From JADKBO01 sp965230345 (lineage in GTDB: Bacteria; Bacteroidota; Bacteroidia; Chitinophagales; Saprospiraceae), in assembly GCA_965230345.1 (NCBI GenBank), contig CBDDKR010000002.1, positions 310,001-374,000 of the forward strand: DNA of 64,000 bases, read 5' to 3'. A program made the translations under genes and the position numbers. Positions within the stretch are counted from its first letter, which is position 1, and each line of letters begins with the position of its first letter. The notes beneath the pieces are model-generated. The model made no database searches. It saw only the letters and a program-made list of their open reading frames with translations, and had not been told where the DNA came from. This document shows positions 9,094-17,906 of this stretch, in pieces.

Positions 9094-9300
9094 TTAAAAA
9101 CTAAATCCTAATGCTGGAATCAACTCATTGAAATCCAAGCTCTGCCCAAAAATTTAATATCCGTAGCTATGGCTATGCAAAAGAATTTTCGGATGGTCTT
9201 ACTTCCAAGCAGTTCATTCCTCTATTGAATGCAGTTTTAAAATCACTTCATTATTAGGAGACCCAATGTTCATAATAATCGGGTTTTATGATTATGATCT
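9094..9300 (-). pseudogene. Possible remnant of an outer-membrane beta-barrel gene
   Basis: Read on the minus strand, three frames in succession give short coherent pieces: NIGSPNNEVILKLHSIEE, then DFKTAFNRGMNCLEVRPSENSFA, and finally GQSLDFNELIPALGFSF followed by a stop. The last piece has the alternating pattern and terminal Phe of an outer-membrane barrel C-terminus. The pieces are too short to identify the family, and chance remains possible. Confidence 0.25.
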
Positions 9301-9402
9301 ACCAATTCATCAAATAATGCAATTAATCCCTTGTTTTTGATCATACTGCCTACTAAAAAGATAACTTAGTAGAATGATTCACCTTTCTACTTCATGAATT
9401 AC

Positions 9403-9410
9403 TATCTTTG
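9403..9410 (+). promoter_or_regulatory. Bacteroidota -7 box (TATCTTTG) for the GGGP synthase operon
   Basis: The octamer matches TAnnTTTG exactly and ends 19 bases before the ATG at 9430, implying a short leader. A convincing -33 TTTG was not found at the usual distance. Confidence 0.5.
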
Positions 9411-9429
9411 TTAGCGTACACAATACATT

Positions 9430-10194
9430 ATGGACAAACTCTATCAAGACATTGTCCAGGGTAAAAAGGATAAAGCAAAAAAAATTGCCATACTGATTGA
9501 CCCTGACAACCTAGAACTATCAACTATTCAAGAGACCGTTCGCATAGCATCTCGAAATAGCGTAGATTATTTCTTTATTGGAGGGAGTTTGATTGTAAAT
9601 GATGTAATGGATCTTGTCATTGATAGCATTAAAGCAATCTGCGATATTCCCGTTGTAATTTTTCCTGGGCAGCCGAATCAAATCAACAATAAAGCTGATG
9701 GAATATTGTTTTTGTCCTTAATCTCTGGAAGAAATCCTGATCTATTGATTGGAAATCATGTAATAGCAGCTCCAATGTTAAGATCTTCCGACCTTGAAAT
9801 ACTTCCAACTGGATATATGTTGATCGACGGTGGCAAATCTACAGCTGTTCAATACATAAGCAATACAAACCCAATCCCAAACGACCAAACAGGAATAGCG
9901 TTATGTACTGCTCTGGCAGGACAATATTTAGGATTAAAGCTTATTTATCTAGATGCCGGAAGTGGAGCTAATCAACCTGTTCCTTCCAAAATCATCAGAG
10001 CCATTTCATCTGAATTAAGCATACCCGTAATTGTAGGTGGTGGAATAAGGAATGCAAATAAAGTCTCTGAAAATTTTGAAGCTGGAGCCGATATCATAGT
10101 AATCGGCAATGCTGTAGAAAAAGATCCCAATTTTATAGTAGAAATTGCGAAAATCAAAAACGAATTTAACCAAAAAATTAATCCCTTAGTATGA
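9430..10194 (+). CDS. Geranylgeranylglyceryl phosphate synthase family protein
   Basis: The 254-residue TIM-barrel protein matches the GGGPS/PcrB family: KKIAILIDPDN (strand 1), DYFFIGGSLIV (strand 2), IPVVIFPGQPNQI, GYMLIDGGKSTAV, YLDAGSGANQPV, IPVIVGGGIRN and GADIIVIGNAVEKD (phosphate-binding loops). The enzyme joins a polyprenyl diphosphate to sn-glycerol-1-phosphate, the first step of archaeal ether-lipid synthesis; group-II homologues occur in Bacteroidota and their physiological product there is unclear. The start has a TATCTTTG box 20 bases upstream. The stop overlaps the ABC ATPase start by four bases (ATGA), so translation is coupled. Confidence 0.88.
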   Translation: MDKLYQDIVQGKKDKAKKIAILIDPDNLELSTIQETVRIASRNSVDYFFIGGSLIVNDVMDLVIDSIKAICDIPVVIFPGQPNQINNKADGILFLSLISGRNPDLLIGNHVIAAPMLRSSDLEILPTGYMLIDGGKSTAVQYISNTNPIPNDQTGIALCTALAGQYLGLKLIYLDAGSGANQPVPSKIIRAISSELSIPVIVGGGIRNANKVSENFEAGADIIVIGNAVEKDPNFIVEIAKIKNEFNQKINPLV

Positions 10195-11084
10195 GCATAC
10201 TTAGTATAAACAATGTCCTGAAACAGTACCACAATCATCGCGCTGTTGATGGAGTCTCTTTTGAGGTTCCAAAGGGAAGCATATTTGGATTACTCGGTCC
10301 AAATGGCGCAGGTAAAACATCTTTAATAAGAATAATTACAACCATAACAGGTGCAGACCAAGGTGAAGTATATTTTGATGGAGAATTGTTAAACCAAACG
10401 CACCCAAGTCAAATTGGTTATATGCCCGAGGAAAGAGGACTGTATAAAAAAATGAAGGTTGCAGAGCAATTGCTTTATCTAGCTCAACTTAAAGGCCTAA
10501 GTAAATCTGAAGCTACTGATCAAATAAAACACTGGTTCAAAAAATTTGACATTTCGGATTGGTGGAACAAAAAGATTGAAGAGCTTTCTAAGGGGATGCA
10601 ACAAAAAATTCAGTTTATCGCAACAGTAATTCACAAACCTAAATTATTGATCTTAGATGAACCATTTTCAGGGCTCGATCCTCTAAATGCGAACCTGATA
10701 AAGGATGAAATTTACAAATTAAACGAAGAAGGAATATCCATCATTTTTTCCACTCATCGTATGGAACAGGTTGAAGAGATATGCCAACAAATCGTGCTTA
10801 TAAATAACGGGAAAATCGTTCTTGAAGGTGAAGTTGGAGCTGTAAAGGAGAAATTTAAAGAAAATAAATTTGAAATTACTTCATACAATGACATTCCAGA
10901 TTTGTCCTTTTCTGATTCTTACCAAATACTGAATAGAGATAAGTCTAAAATCAATTTCCAGATTAAATCAGGTCACCACTCGAACGAATTACTCCTCGAT
11001 TTGATAAACAAAGGAATTAGCATAAAATCTTACAATGAAATTCTCCCTTCGCTGAATGAGATTTTCATCAAACAAGTAAGCTAA
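10191..11084 (+). CDS. ABC transporter ATP-binding protein
   Basis: The 297-residue ATPase has Walker A GPNGAGKTS (about 36-44), Q-loop area GYMPEERGLY, signature LSKGMQQK (about 133), Walker B LLILDEPFSGLDP and the H-loop STHRMEQ. The C-terminal 80 residues form the extra domain usual in NatA-like exporters. It is coupled to the GGGP synthase and is followed 38 bases later by its ABC-2 permease. The substrate is unknown. Confidence 0.92.
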   Translation: MSILSINNVLKQYHNHRAVDGVSFEVPKGSIFGLLGPNGAGKTSLIRIITTITGADQGEVYFDGELLNQTHPSQIGYMPEERGLYKKMKVAEQLLYLAQLKGLSKSEATDQIKHWFKKFDISDWWNKKIEELSKGMQQKIQFIATVIHKPKLLILDEPFSGLDPLNANLIKDEIYKLNEEGISIIFSTHRMEQVEEICQQIVLINNGKIVLEGEVGAVKEKFKENKFEITSYNDIPDLSFSDSYQILNRDKSKINFQIKSGHHSNELLLDLINKGISIKSYNEILPSLNEIFIKQVS

Positions 11085-11122
11085 CCCTAAATTCTTCTAA
11101 AACCACTAAAAAATACTGTTCC

Positions 11123-12448
11123 ATGGATAAAATATGGCTAATCATAAAAAGAGAATACCTAACTAGAGTTATGAAAAAGAGTTTTTTACTCGTTACTCTA
11201 TTAACTCCACTGGGTATTGGCTTAATATCTTTTATTGCCGGTTACTTTGCCTCAACTTCATCATCTACCAAAAACATCGCAGTACTTGATGAAAGTAATA
11301 TACTGAGTAATGCAGACTTATCCTCTTCGTTTGCCACGTTTAACATGGTTTCTATGCCACTGGATTCTTTAAAAAAGAATTATCAGGAAAAAGGATACGA
11401 TATTGCGATTCATATTCCACCCTATAACGATCATAGTTTGACTTCACACCAGTTGTCTTACTACAGTAAGGATAAATTAAGCATCAATAACATAAGTGAT
11501 ATTGAGAAAAAAATGCGCTCAATATTCAAAGATTATAAACTCGATAATTCTCAGTTTGACAAAGACGAAATTGCGAAACTTGACATCAAAATTAAACTTG
11601 AAAATGCCCTTTTAAATGAAACCGATGAAAGCATAAAAGGTGACAAATCTTCCAAGTTCTCAAGTATTATTGCCACTGCACTGAGCTATATCATGGGATT
11701 CATGATGTATATGGTCATTTTCATTTTCGGGACTATGGTAATGCGAAGTGTTATGGAAGAAAAAATCAACAGAATCGTAGAAGTAATGATCAGTTCTGTA
11801 AAGCCATTTCAGCTCCTACTTGGAAAGGTGTTTGGAGTAGGGCTTGTCGGTCTAACTCAACTTACCATATGGTTGATCTTGATTCCAGTAATCATGTATG
11901 GCATCAATTTAACATACGGAATTGACAGCGTTGCCTCTGATCCAAATACTGCAACTGCCATGGAGGTAATTAAAGAAAATGGAAATGAAATTCAGAAGAT
12001 ATTTCATGAATTAAAATCCATGAATTGGGCGTTGATCATTCCAGTTTTTGTCATATTCTTTTTTGGTGGATACTTCTTATATTCAGCAATGTTTGCAGCA
12101 GTAGGAAGTGCCATTGGGGATGACATTGGAGAAGGTCAACAATTGACTCTACCTATTGTAATTCCTGTGATTTTGGCTTTCGTTATGATACCTAGTGTAT
12201 TTAATGATCCAGATGGACCAATCGCAATGTTTGGGTCCATATTTCCACTTACTTCTCCAATTATAATGCCTGCGAGATTACCATTTGATCCTCCCATGTG
12301 GCAAGTTCTAGTGTCCATATTAACATTGATTATAGGAATTGTTTTGGTAACTTGGTTGGCTGGTAGAATCTATAGAGTCGGTATCTTTATGTATGGTAAG
12401 AAAGTAAGTTTTAAGGAAATAGCTAAATGGATAACTTATAAGGGTTAG
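11123..12448 (+). CDS. ABC-2 type permease (NatB-like)
   Basis: The 441-residue protein has one N-terminal helix (about 21-42), a large extracytoplasmic region (45-185) and five or six C-terminal membrane helices (about 190-425), as in NatB/YhaP-type permeases. KIWLIIKREYLTRV at the N-terminus and VMRSVMEEKINRIVEVMISSVKPFQLLLGK before helix 3 are family hallmarks. It partners the preceding ATPase. In characterised relatives these pairs export sodium or small molecules; the link to ether lipid synthesis here is only positional. Confidence 0.88.
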   Translation: MDKIWLIIKREYLTRVMKKSFLLVTLLTPLGIGLISFIAGYFASTSSSTKNIAVLDESNILSNADLSSSFATFNMVSMPLDSLKKNYQEKGYDIAIHIPPYNDHSLTSHQLSYYSKDKLSINNISDIEKKMRSIFKDYKLDNSQFDKDEIAKLDIKIKLENALLNETDESIKGDKSSKFSSIIATALSYIMGFMMYMVIFIFGTMVMRSVMEEKINRIVEVMISSVKPFQLLLGKVFGVGLVGLTQLTIWLILIPVIMYGINLTYGIDSVASDPNTATAMEVIKENGNEIQKIFHELKSMNWALIIPVFVIFFFGGYFLYSAMFAAVGSAIGDDIGEGQQLTLPIVIPVILAFVMIPSVFNDPDGPIAMFGSIFPLTSPIIMPARLPFDPPMWQVLVSILTLIIGIVLVTWLAGRIYRVGIFMYGKKVSFKEIAKWITYKG

Positions 12449-12470
12449 TATTTTAACCCCTGAATACTAA
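12445..12470. terminator. Weak convergent hairpin overlapping the permease stop
   Basis: TTAGTATT and AATACTAA pair across a 10-base loop, directly between the convergent permease and scpA genes. There is no strong U-tract, so it is a weak candidate. Confidence 0.35.
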
Positions 12471-12477
12471 TTTGGGC

Positions 12478-13212
12478 TTAAACCACCTCAATCCAAAAAT
12501 TATTGACACCATCTCCTTGAGTGATGTCTACCTTCTGAAGATTGAGTAATTCTAATAGGGCTATAAAGGTAATGATAGCATGGATTCTATTTTCCAAGCT
12601 TTTAAATAGGTTTCTAAATTCCGTTTTTGATCCTTTCTTGAATTTAGAAAGGATAAAGTGCTGTTGCTCTTGAATGGTATAATTGTATTGAATAATTCGA
12701 TGAACAGGTTTGTTTTTCCTGTACTCAAACTGATCCATCAATTTTTGAAAAGTCGTCATCAATTTATACAAACTCAATGACTCTAACTCTACATCAACAA
12801 GTGTCTTATTTGCTATGGCCTTGAGTTCTGTCGTAACATTACCTCTAAAAAACCTCTGACTTCGATCATCTTCAAGATCCTTAAGATTTTCTATGACATC
12901 CTTATATCTTTTATATTCAAGAAGTCGCTCCGCCAATTCAGCACGAGGATCGATTTCATTACCCTCAGCATCCAATTCCTTCCTAGGAATCAACATCTTA
13001 GTTTTAATTCTCATTAAAGTAGATGCTACTAGTATGAACTCACTCGCAACATCTATATTTAGGTTTTCAAGTAGCCTAATGTGTTCTAAAAAGTCCTGAG
13101 TTATTTTAGCTATTGGAATATCATTGATGTCTAACTCATCCCTTTGAATAAAGAAGAGAAGAAGATCAAAAGGTCCTTCGAATTGTTGAATTTTTATATT
13201 GTAAGTCTGCAT
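12478..13212 (-). CDS. scpA: Segregation and condensation protein A
   Basis: The 244-residue product begins with the ScpA signature FEGPFDLLLFFIQRDELDI and carries the long helical middle (ILVASTLMRIKTKMLIP) and a winged-helix C-terminus (about 180-240). ScpA is the kleisin that bridges the SMC heads with ScpB during chromosome condensation. The length is normal. It is the last gene of a four-gene minus-strand operon, six bases after the ROK kinase; scpB and smc are not in this window. Confidence 0.92.
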   Translation of the reverse strand: MQTYNIKIQQFEGPFDLLLFFIQRDELDINDIPIAKITQDFLEHIRLLENLNIDVASEFILVASTLMRIKTKMLIPRKELDAEGNEIDPRAELAERLLEYKRYKDVIENLKDLEDDRSQRFFRGNVTTELKAIANKTLVDVELESLSLYKLMTTFQKLMDQFEYRKNKPVHRIIQYNYTIQEQQHFILSKFKKGSKTEFRNLFKSLENRIHAIITFIALLELLNLQKVDITQGDGVNNFWIEVV

Positions 13213-13218
13213 TTCTTC

Positions 13219-13968
13219 TTATAATATAATTCTCTTATCCGCAGCCATCGCCGCACCAATAATTCCAGCATTATTGAAGAATTGCGCTGTTCCCCAATGG
13301 GTATCCAAATTCAATTCATCTCGACACTCTTCAAGTTTAATACTTAGCCCTCCTCCAATAACAAATTGCTGAGGATGGAACACTACTTCAAGATACTTCA
13401 GAAATGACTTCAATTCCTTAATCCAATCTGCCCAAGAAAGATTTAATTCTAACCTTGCTCTATTCGAAATGTAATCCTCTGCAATAGAATCCTTGTATTG
13501 AATATGCCCCAACTCAGTGCTTGGTATCAAGACCCCATCATAAAAAAATGTAGATCCAACACCCGTTCCAATGGTTAGAAAAATGGTTAATCCTTTACTT
13601 ATGATCTGACCTCCATGAGTAATTTCTGCCAATGCCGCTGCATCTGCATCATTTACCACGTACACATCACGACCCAATTCATTCTTGAGGTGATCAACCA
13701 ATGGAAACTCTATCCATGAGTCATCAATATTGGCCGCGGTCTTGCTTTTTTTCCCTTCAATAAATGCAGGAAATCCTATACCAATTGATTCTCCGTTATA
13801 ATTTAACCTTTTAACAATATCTGCAAGTTGAATGGTAATACTCTCTGGAGTTGGGATAGCGGATGTCTTTAATCGTACCTTATCCGTTATCAGATTTCCA
13901 GTAGACACATCCACAACGGCACCTTTAATGCTTGTACCACCGACATCAATCCCCAATACAGATTTCAT
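13219..13968 (-). CDS. ROK-family sugar kinase (polyphosphate glucokinase-like)
   Basis: The ATG at 13968 is preferred over a TTG at 13977. The 249-residue protein has the phosphate-1 motif GIDVGGTSIKGAVVD, the catalytic Asp region VVNDADAAALAE, phosphate-2 LTIGTGVGSTFFYDG and the ELGHIQ motif, the arrangement of PpgK-like glucokinases. The usual zinc-binding cysteines of larger ROK kinases are absent, as in PpgK. It would phosphorylate glucose with ATP or polyphosphate; which donor is used cannot be read from the sequence. Confidence 0.8.
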   Translation of the reverse strand: MKSVLGIDVGGTSIKGAVVDVSTGNLITDKVRLKTSAIPTPESITIQLADIVKRLNYNGESIGIGFPAFIEGKKSKTAANIDDSWIEFPLVDHLKNELGRDVYVVNDADAAALAEITHGGQIISKGLTIFLTIGTGVGSTFFYDGVLIPSTELGHIQYKDSIAEDYISNRARLELNLSWADWIKELKSFLKYLEVVFHPQQFVIGGGLSIKLEECRDELNLDTHWGTAQFFNNAGIIGAAMAADKRIIL

Positions 13969-13987
13969 ATTAAACAAACGAATTCAA

Positions 13988-14887
13988 CTATTTGATCACT
14001 TTAACATCTAGTATCTTGACATCTTCTTTGGGCCGATCAGCACCACTGGTAGGAACTCCAGCAATTTTATCGACGATTTCTAATCCTTCAATTACCTGTC
14101 CAAATACGGTATACTCTTGATCCAAAAATGGCGTCCCTCCTTGATTCATCAAAATCTCTCTACTCTCATCATCATATACAATACCTTTTTGAGCTTCCAT
14201 CACCTTTAGTTGATCTTCACTTACTGGCTTTCCTTGAACAATATAAAATTGAGACCCAGACGACCTTTTCTTAGGATTCGAAGGCCCACCTGTCCTTGCA
14301 GCAGCCAATGCACCTTTTATATGAAAAAGATCTTTTTTAAACTCAGCATCAATCTGATATCCAGGGCCTCCAGAACCAAGTCTTTGATTAGGTCCAACAC
14401 CCCTACTCTTAGGATCTCCACCTTGCACCATAAACCCATTAATCACTCTATGAAATAATAAATCTTTGTAGTAGCCAGATTCTGCCAATTTTAAAAAATT
14501 GTCCCTATGTAACGGTGTATCATCATACAATTGAATCAACATCGTACCCATAGACGTCTTCATTTCGACTAAACATCGATCTGGAGCATTAATCACAACT
14601 TCGTGAATCTTTTCACTCACTTTTTTCCCTTTTCTGGCCTTGAGTTTAACCTCATATTTTCCAGATAAATAGAACTTATGCTCTGGAGATAAATCTTCAG
14701 AGTTGTTTCCATCCCCAAACTCCCAAGTATAGGTCTCTGCTTTTTTTGACTCGTTATTAAACTTAATCGTAGCTGGTGCCTTATACGATTCAGAACTCAT
14801 ACTAAACTCAGCCATTGGCCTCGAGCATGAAATCGCAAATATTGCAATAAATAAATAAGCCGAAATAGACTTGATCGAACTATTCAT
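13988..14887 (-). CDS. PKD-domain cyclophilin lipoprotein
   Basis: The ATG at 14887 gives a lipoprotein signal (MNSSIKSISAYLFIAIFAISC). A PKD-like domain (about 30-105; YTWEFGDGNNSEDLSPEHKF is the PKD core) precedes a cyclophilin domain (about 112-299) with FHRVINGFMVQGGDP and GSQFYIVQG. Cyclophilins isomerise prolyl bonds and here would act in the periplasm. The cyclophilin part is closely similar to the next upstream gene, so the pair arose by tandem duplication and this copy gained or kept a PKD domain. The predicted operon is cyclophilin, this gene, ROK kinase, scpA. Confidence 0.88.
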   Translation of the reverse strand: MNSSIKSISAYLFIAIFAISCSRPMAEFSMSSESYKAPATIKFNNESKKAETYTWEFGDGNNSEDLSPEHKFYLSGKYEVKLKARKGKKVSEKIHEVVINAPDRCLVEMKTSMGTMLIQLYDDTPLHRDNFLKLAESGYYKDLLFHRVINGFMVQGGDPKSRGVGPNQRLGSGGPGYQIDAEFKKDLFHIKGALAAARTGGPSNPKKRSSGSQFYIVQGKPVSEDQLKVMEAQKGIVYDDESREILMNQGGTPFLDQEYTVFGQVIEGLEIVDKIAGVPTSGADRPKEDVKILDVKVIK

Positions 14888-14935
14888 ATGATTATTTTTA
14901 TTTGAAATTACTTCCAATCTTTTAGAAGTGACTCC

Positions 14936-15583
14936 TTATCTAATTACTTTAATTTTCATTTTAACATCTTCCACCGGTCGATCTCCAGGAGCCGTTTTCA
15001 CTGCTGCAATTTTATCAATCACATCAAGTCCTTCAACAACCTCACCAAAAACAGTATAATCCATATCCAGCATAGGTGTACCGCCCATTTCTTTATACTT
15101 TTTACGTTGTGTTTCATTGTACGTAACTCCCTTTTGTCTTTCGATTTGATCAAGTCTCGTATCATCAACAGCATTACCTTGTACAATATAAAACTGAGAT
15201 CCAGACGATTCTTTTTCAGGATTCATTGGCCCTCCAGTTCTAGCAGCTGCTAATGTTCCTTTGAAATGAGGTGACCCAATTTCTGCGGGTATCAAATATC
15301 CTGGGCCTCCTCCTCCCAATCGTTTTGAAGAGGATGCATTTTTACTTTCTGGGTCTCCACCTTGAATCATAAACCCATTGATTACTCTATGGAACAATAG
15401 ATCATCGTAAAAACCTTCAGATGCCAGTTTGATGAAATTATCTCTGTGCTGTGGAGTTGAATCATACAACTCAATCTTCATCGTACCATATTCTGTATCC
15501 AATTGAACCATTCGAGGCCCTTGTTCACAAGAAAACATGGAAACCAAAGCAAACAAGCATAAGATATATGTTAATTTTCTCAT
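14936..15583 (-). CDS. Cyclophilin-type peptidyl-prolyl isomerase lipoprotein
   Basis: The 215-residue protein has a lipoprotein signal (MRKLTYILCLFALVSMFSC) and then a cyclophilin domain with FHRVINGFMIQGGDP, LAAARTGGP and GSQFYIVQG. It is the first gene of the minus-strand operon that ends with scpA. A TATTTTTG element lies 42-49 bases upstream. It should assist folding of exported proteins in the periplasm. Confidence 0.9.
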   Translation of the reverse strand: MRKLTYILCLFALVSMFSCEQGPRMVQLDTEYGTMKIELYDSTPQHRDNFIKLASEGFYDDLLFHRVINGFMIQGGDPESKNASSSKRLGGGGPGYLIPAEIGSPHFKGTLAAARTGGPMNPEKESSGSQFYIVQGNAVDDTRLDQIERQKGVTYNETQRKKYKEMGGTPMLDMDYTVFGEVVEGLDVIDKIAAVKTAPGDRPVEDVKMKIKVIR

Positions 15584-15624
15584 TATTCTATAATTGTATT
15601 TCTAAAATTGATCAATATATCATG

Positions 15625-15632
15625 CAAAAATA
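15625..15632 (-). promoter_or_regulatory. Bacteroidota -7 box (TATTTTTG) for the cyclophilin-scpA operon
   Basis: The octamer matches TAnnTTTG on the minus strand, 42 bases upstream of the ATG at 15583. The -33 element is not obvious. Confidence 0.4.
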
Positions 15633-15802
15633 TGTAAATGTGTAGGATAACAAAATCTGTCTACTAACAAATAGCCTCGGTATTCAGGCAATTGTAAGAT
15701 TTATACGAAAGAATAGGACTAAAATTGAAATTGACCAATACATAAATATACCATGTGCTAAAGACTGAATTCTATCATTAGTCACCGCAAACACTTAGCT
15801 TT

Positions 15803-17026
15803 TTATTGGTCTTGAGATTGATGAATCTTCTTCTTCAACAAATTACGTTCGCTTTCTTTTCTTGCTTTTGTATAAGCCAATTCCAAATAATTCTTTTCAC
15901 TTACAAGGTCACCCTTCATCCTGTATAGTTCGGCTAACAACGAAAGATATAAATGATTATCTTCTAATGCCAATTTTATGGCTTCTTCCAAAGCTTGATC
16001 TACAGAATTGGCTCTGGCAAGAGCATACGTGCGATTCAATGCAATAATTGGAGAGTACTCTATGGTGAGAAGCTTATTATACAATTGCAGAATATTATTC
16101 CATTTGCCTTCAGCGTCCGTTGTATGCCAATATGCTACAGCAGCTTCCAAATGGTACTTAGATTTTACTTCATTGTCTATCGATAACGACAAATACTTCT
16201 TGCCCTTATGAATCAGTTGAAAATTCCAAAGCGAACGGTCTTGATCTTCTAGAAGAACATAATCTCCAACACCATTTAGCCTTGCTTCAAACCTAGAAAC
16301 ATGAAAACACATCAACGCCAAAAGAGCATGGATTTTAGATTGGGTAAATTCTTTTTGTTTTTCCAAAAGCAACAATAATCGCATCGCTTCCCAACAAAGA
16401 TCTTCTCTTATGCTTTTCTGAGATATACTGCTGTAGTACCCTTCATTAAACAATAAGTATAGAATGTGCAATACATTATCCAATCGATTGCAATAATCTT
16501 TCATATCCAAGTCATTCAAAAATGAATGATCTTCTTTTAGTTTCTTCTTTGCACGGTAAAGCTTCTTATTGATGGTTTCCTTATTCGAAAGTAAAGCAAT
16601 TGATATTTCATCAATACTAAATCCACAAAGTAATCTTAAGGCAAGACACATTTGAGCATCTTGATTTAGACTTGAATGACAGACGACAAACATCATTTTG
16701 AGTTGACTATCTTCTACTATTTCATCACATATGGTTTCCTCCGTAGATAAATCATACATAGAAATATTAGGCATTACCTTTTCTTCAAATATTTTACTCC
16801 TGCGATATTGGTCCTTTATCTTATTTAGAGCGACTTTTCGCAACCATGCCTTAGGTCGGTCTGGTATCGCATGATGAGACCAAGATTTCATGGCTTGTAC
16901 AAAGGTATCACTCACAATATCCTCAGCTATCTCAATACTTTGCACACCGTAATAGCGACAGAGTACAGCAACTAAATTACTGTACTCTGATTTAAACAAT
17001 AAAGATATTTCGGTTTGATGGTTCAT
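15803..17026 (-). CDS. ECF sigma factor with C-terminal helical extension (ECF42-like)
   Basis: The 407-residue protein has sigma region 2 (about 10-78, ...FVQAMKSW...RPKAWLRKVALNKIKDQYRR), region 4 (about 115-165, MCLALRLLCGFSIDEISIALLSNKETINKKL uninterrupted) and a 230-residue TPR-like C-terminal domain. That long extension and the neighbouring YCII/DGPF gene are the hallmarks of the ECF42 group, in which no anti-sigma factor is present and the extension controls activity. The DGPF gene lies 84 bases upstream in the same direction. Targets are unknown. Confidence 0.85.
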   Translation of the reverse strand: MNHQTEISLLFKSEYSNLVAVLCRYYGVQSIEIAEDIVSDTFVQAMKSWSHHAIPDRPKAWLRKVALNKIKDQYRRSKIFEEKVMPNISMYDLSTEETICDEIVEDSQLKMMFVVCHSSLNQDAQMCLALRLLCGFSIDEISIALLSNKETINKKLYRAKKKLKEDHSFLNDLDMKDYCNRLDNVLHILYLLFNEGYYSSISQKSIREDLCWEAMRLLLLLEKQKEFTQSKIHALLALMCFHVSRFEARLNGVGDYVLLEDQDRSLWNFQLIHKGKKYLSLSIDNEVKSKYHLEAAVAYWHTTDAEGKWNNILQLYNKLLTIEYSPIIALNRTYALARANSVDQALEEAIKLALEDNHLYLSLLAELYRMKGDLVSEKNYLELAYTKARKESERNLLKKKIHQSQDQ

Positions 17027-17110
17027 ATCTTAACTATAACATGCCTGCATTATTCCCAATTTCGTAAATAAAACGATCATTACATCGATATCAGACATGA
17101 GCTACAAGCA

Positions 17111-17455
17111 TCAATTATCAAACACCATAACATCACGAACTTCAACCTTTCCTCCAACCTCTAAAATCGGGCAACCATTTGCTAATGCTAAAGCTTCATC
17201 AATAGTTTCTGAACTACAAATCAAATATCCTCCTACTACTTCTTTCAATTCTGCATAAGGTCCATCCGTAACATTTCCATCACTATGCAAGGTTTTTCCC
17301 ATATATCCTAATGCATCTGTAGACTTAAGTTTTCCTTGAGCTGCAATTCCTCCAATCCAATCTTGCCACTTTTTTATCTCTACTTGAATTTCTTCAGGTG
17401 TTGGTTGATAATTTGGGTTGGGTTCACTGTGAAAAAGCATCATAAAATCTTTCAT
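17111..17455 (-). CDS. YCII/DGPF-domain protein
   Basis: The 114-residue protein is a single YCII-related domain with the MLFHSE opening, the GKTLHSDGNVTDGPYAE segment (the DGPF-like motif) and ...VGGYLICSSETIDEALALA. Such proteins have a ferredoxin-like fold and no confirmed enzyme activity. They are the standard genomic partner of ECF42 sigma factors, and this gene precedes one in the same orientation. Confidence 0.88.
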   Translation of the reverse strand: MKDFMMLFHSEPNPNYQPTPEEIQVEIKKWQDWIGGIAAQGKLKSTDALGYMGKTLHSDGNVTDGPYAELKEVVGGYLICSSETIDEALALANGCPILEVGGKVEVRDVMVFDN

Positions 17456-17906
17456 AATTGTATTAATTTTAATTCGTTAAAATTGAGTGATTCAAATAAT
17501 TGATGAAGCAATTAGTATTGGGTAATTTACGAATACATTCAACATTTCTTTAGAATCATCTCATAATTATCATAAACAGGACGACTCAATTATTTGGTAT
17601 TGGACAACTCCATTGGATTTTTTTTAAATAAATATTCTAGACTTCGCAAAACAGGTTTAGAAGTGATTAAAAACGCATGTCAAAATCATTTGAATATGAT
17701 TGATTTGTAAGATGTATCTTTTCGAAGTTCATAAATCACTTCTTAGTTAAAACACTCCATTTTCGCAATGCCTCTAAGGATCAAAGGGTTAAGCAACTCA
17801 TCATAATGCACTTCTATTTTTCAAGAAAAATGATTCTGTTATTAACACCATTTTACTTACTTTGTACATCGTTCAAGTACCAAATCCATTTGTATTATTC
17901 ATTAGT
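17456..17906. other. Intergenic region between divergent genes
   Basis: No gene was recognised in these 451 bases. An 8-bp inverted repeat (AATTTTAA TTCG TTAAAATT, 17465-17484) sits just upstream of the DGPF gene. A separate 10-bp long-range inverted repeat (AGAAGTGATT at 17659-17668, AATCACTTCT at 17734-17743) encloses a smaller stem. A near-match promoter (TACTTTG, 17858-17864) precedes the LuxR-type gene. Confidence 0.45.

Larger units (their letters stand above)
8943..9429. other. Gene-poor spacer with hairpin, OMP-like remnant and promoter
   Basis: This 487-base spacer holds a 10-bp perfect hairpin (9069-9092), short minus-strand fragments that read like the end of an outer-membrane barrel (9094-9300), and a TATCTTTG promoter element (9403-9410). 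No intact gene is present. Confidence 0.5.
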
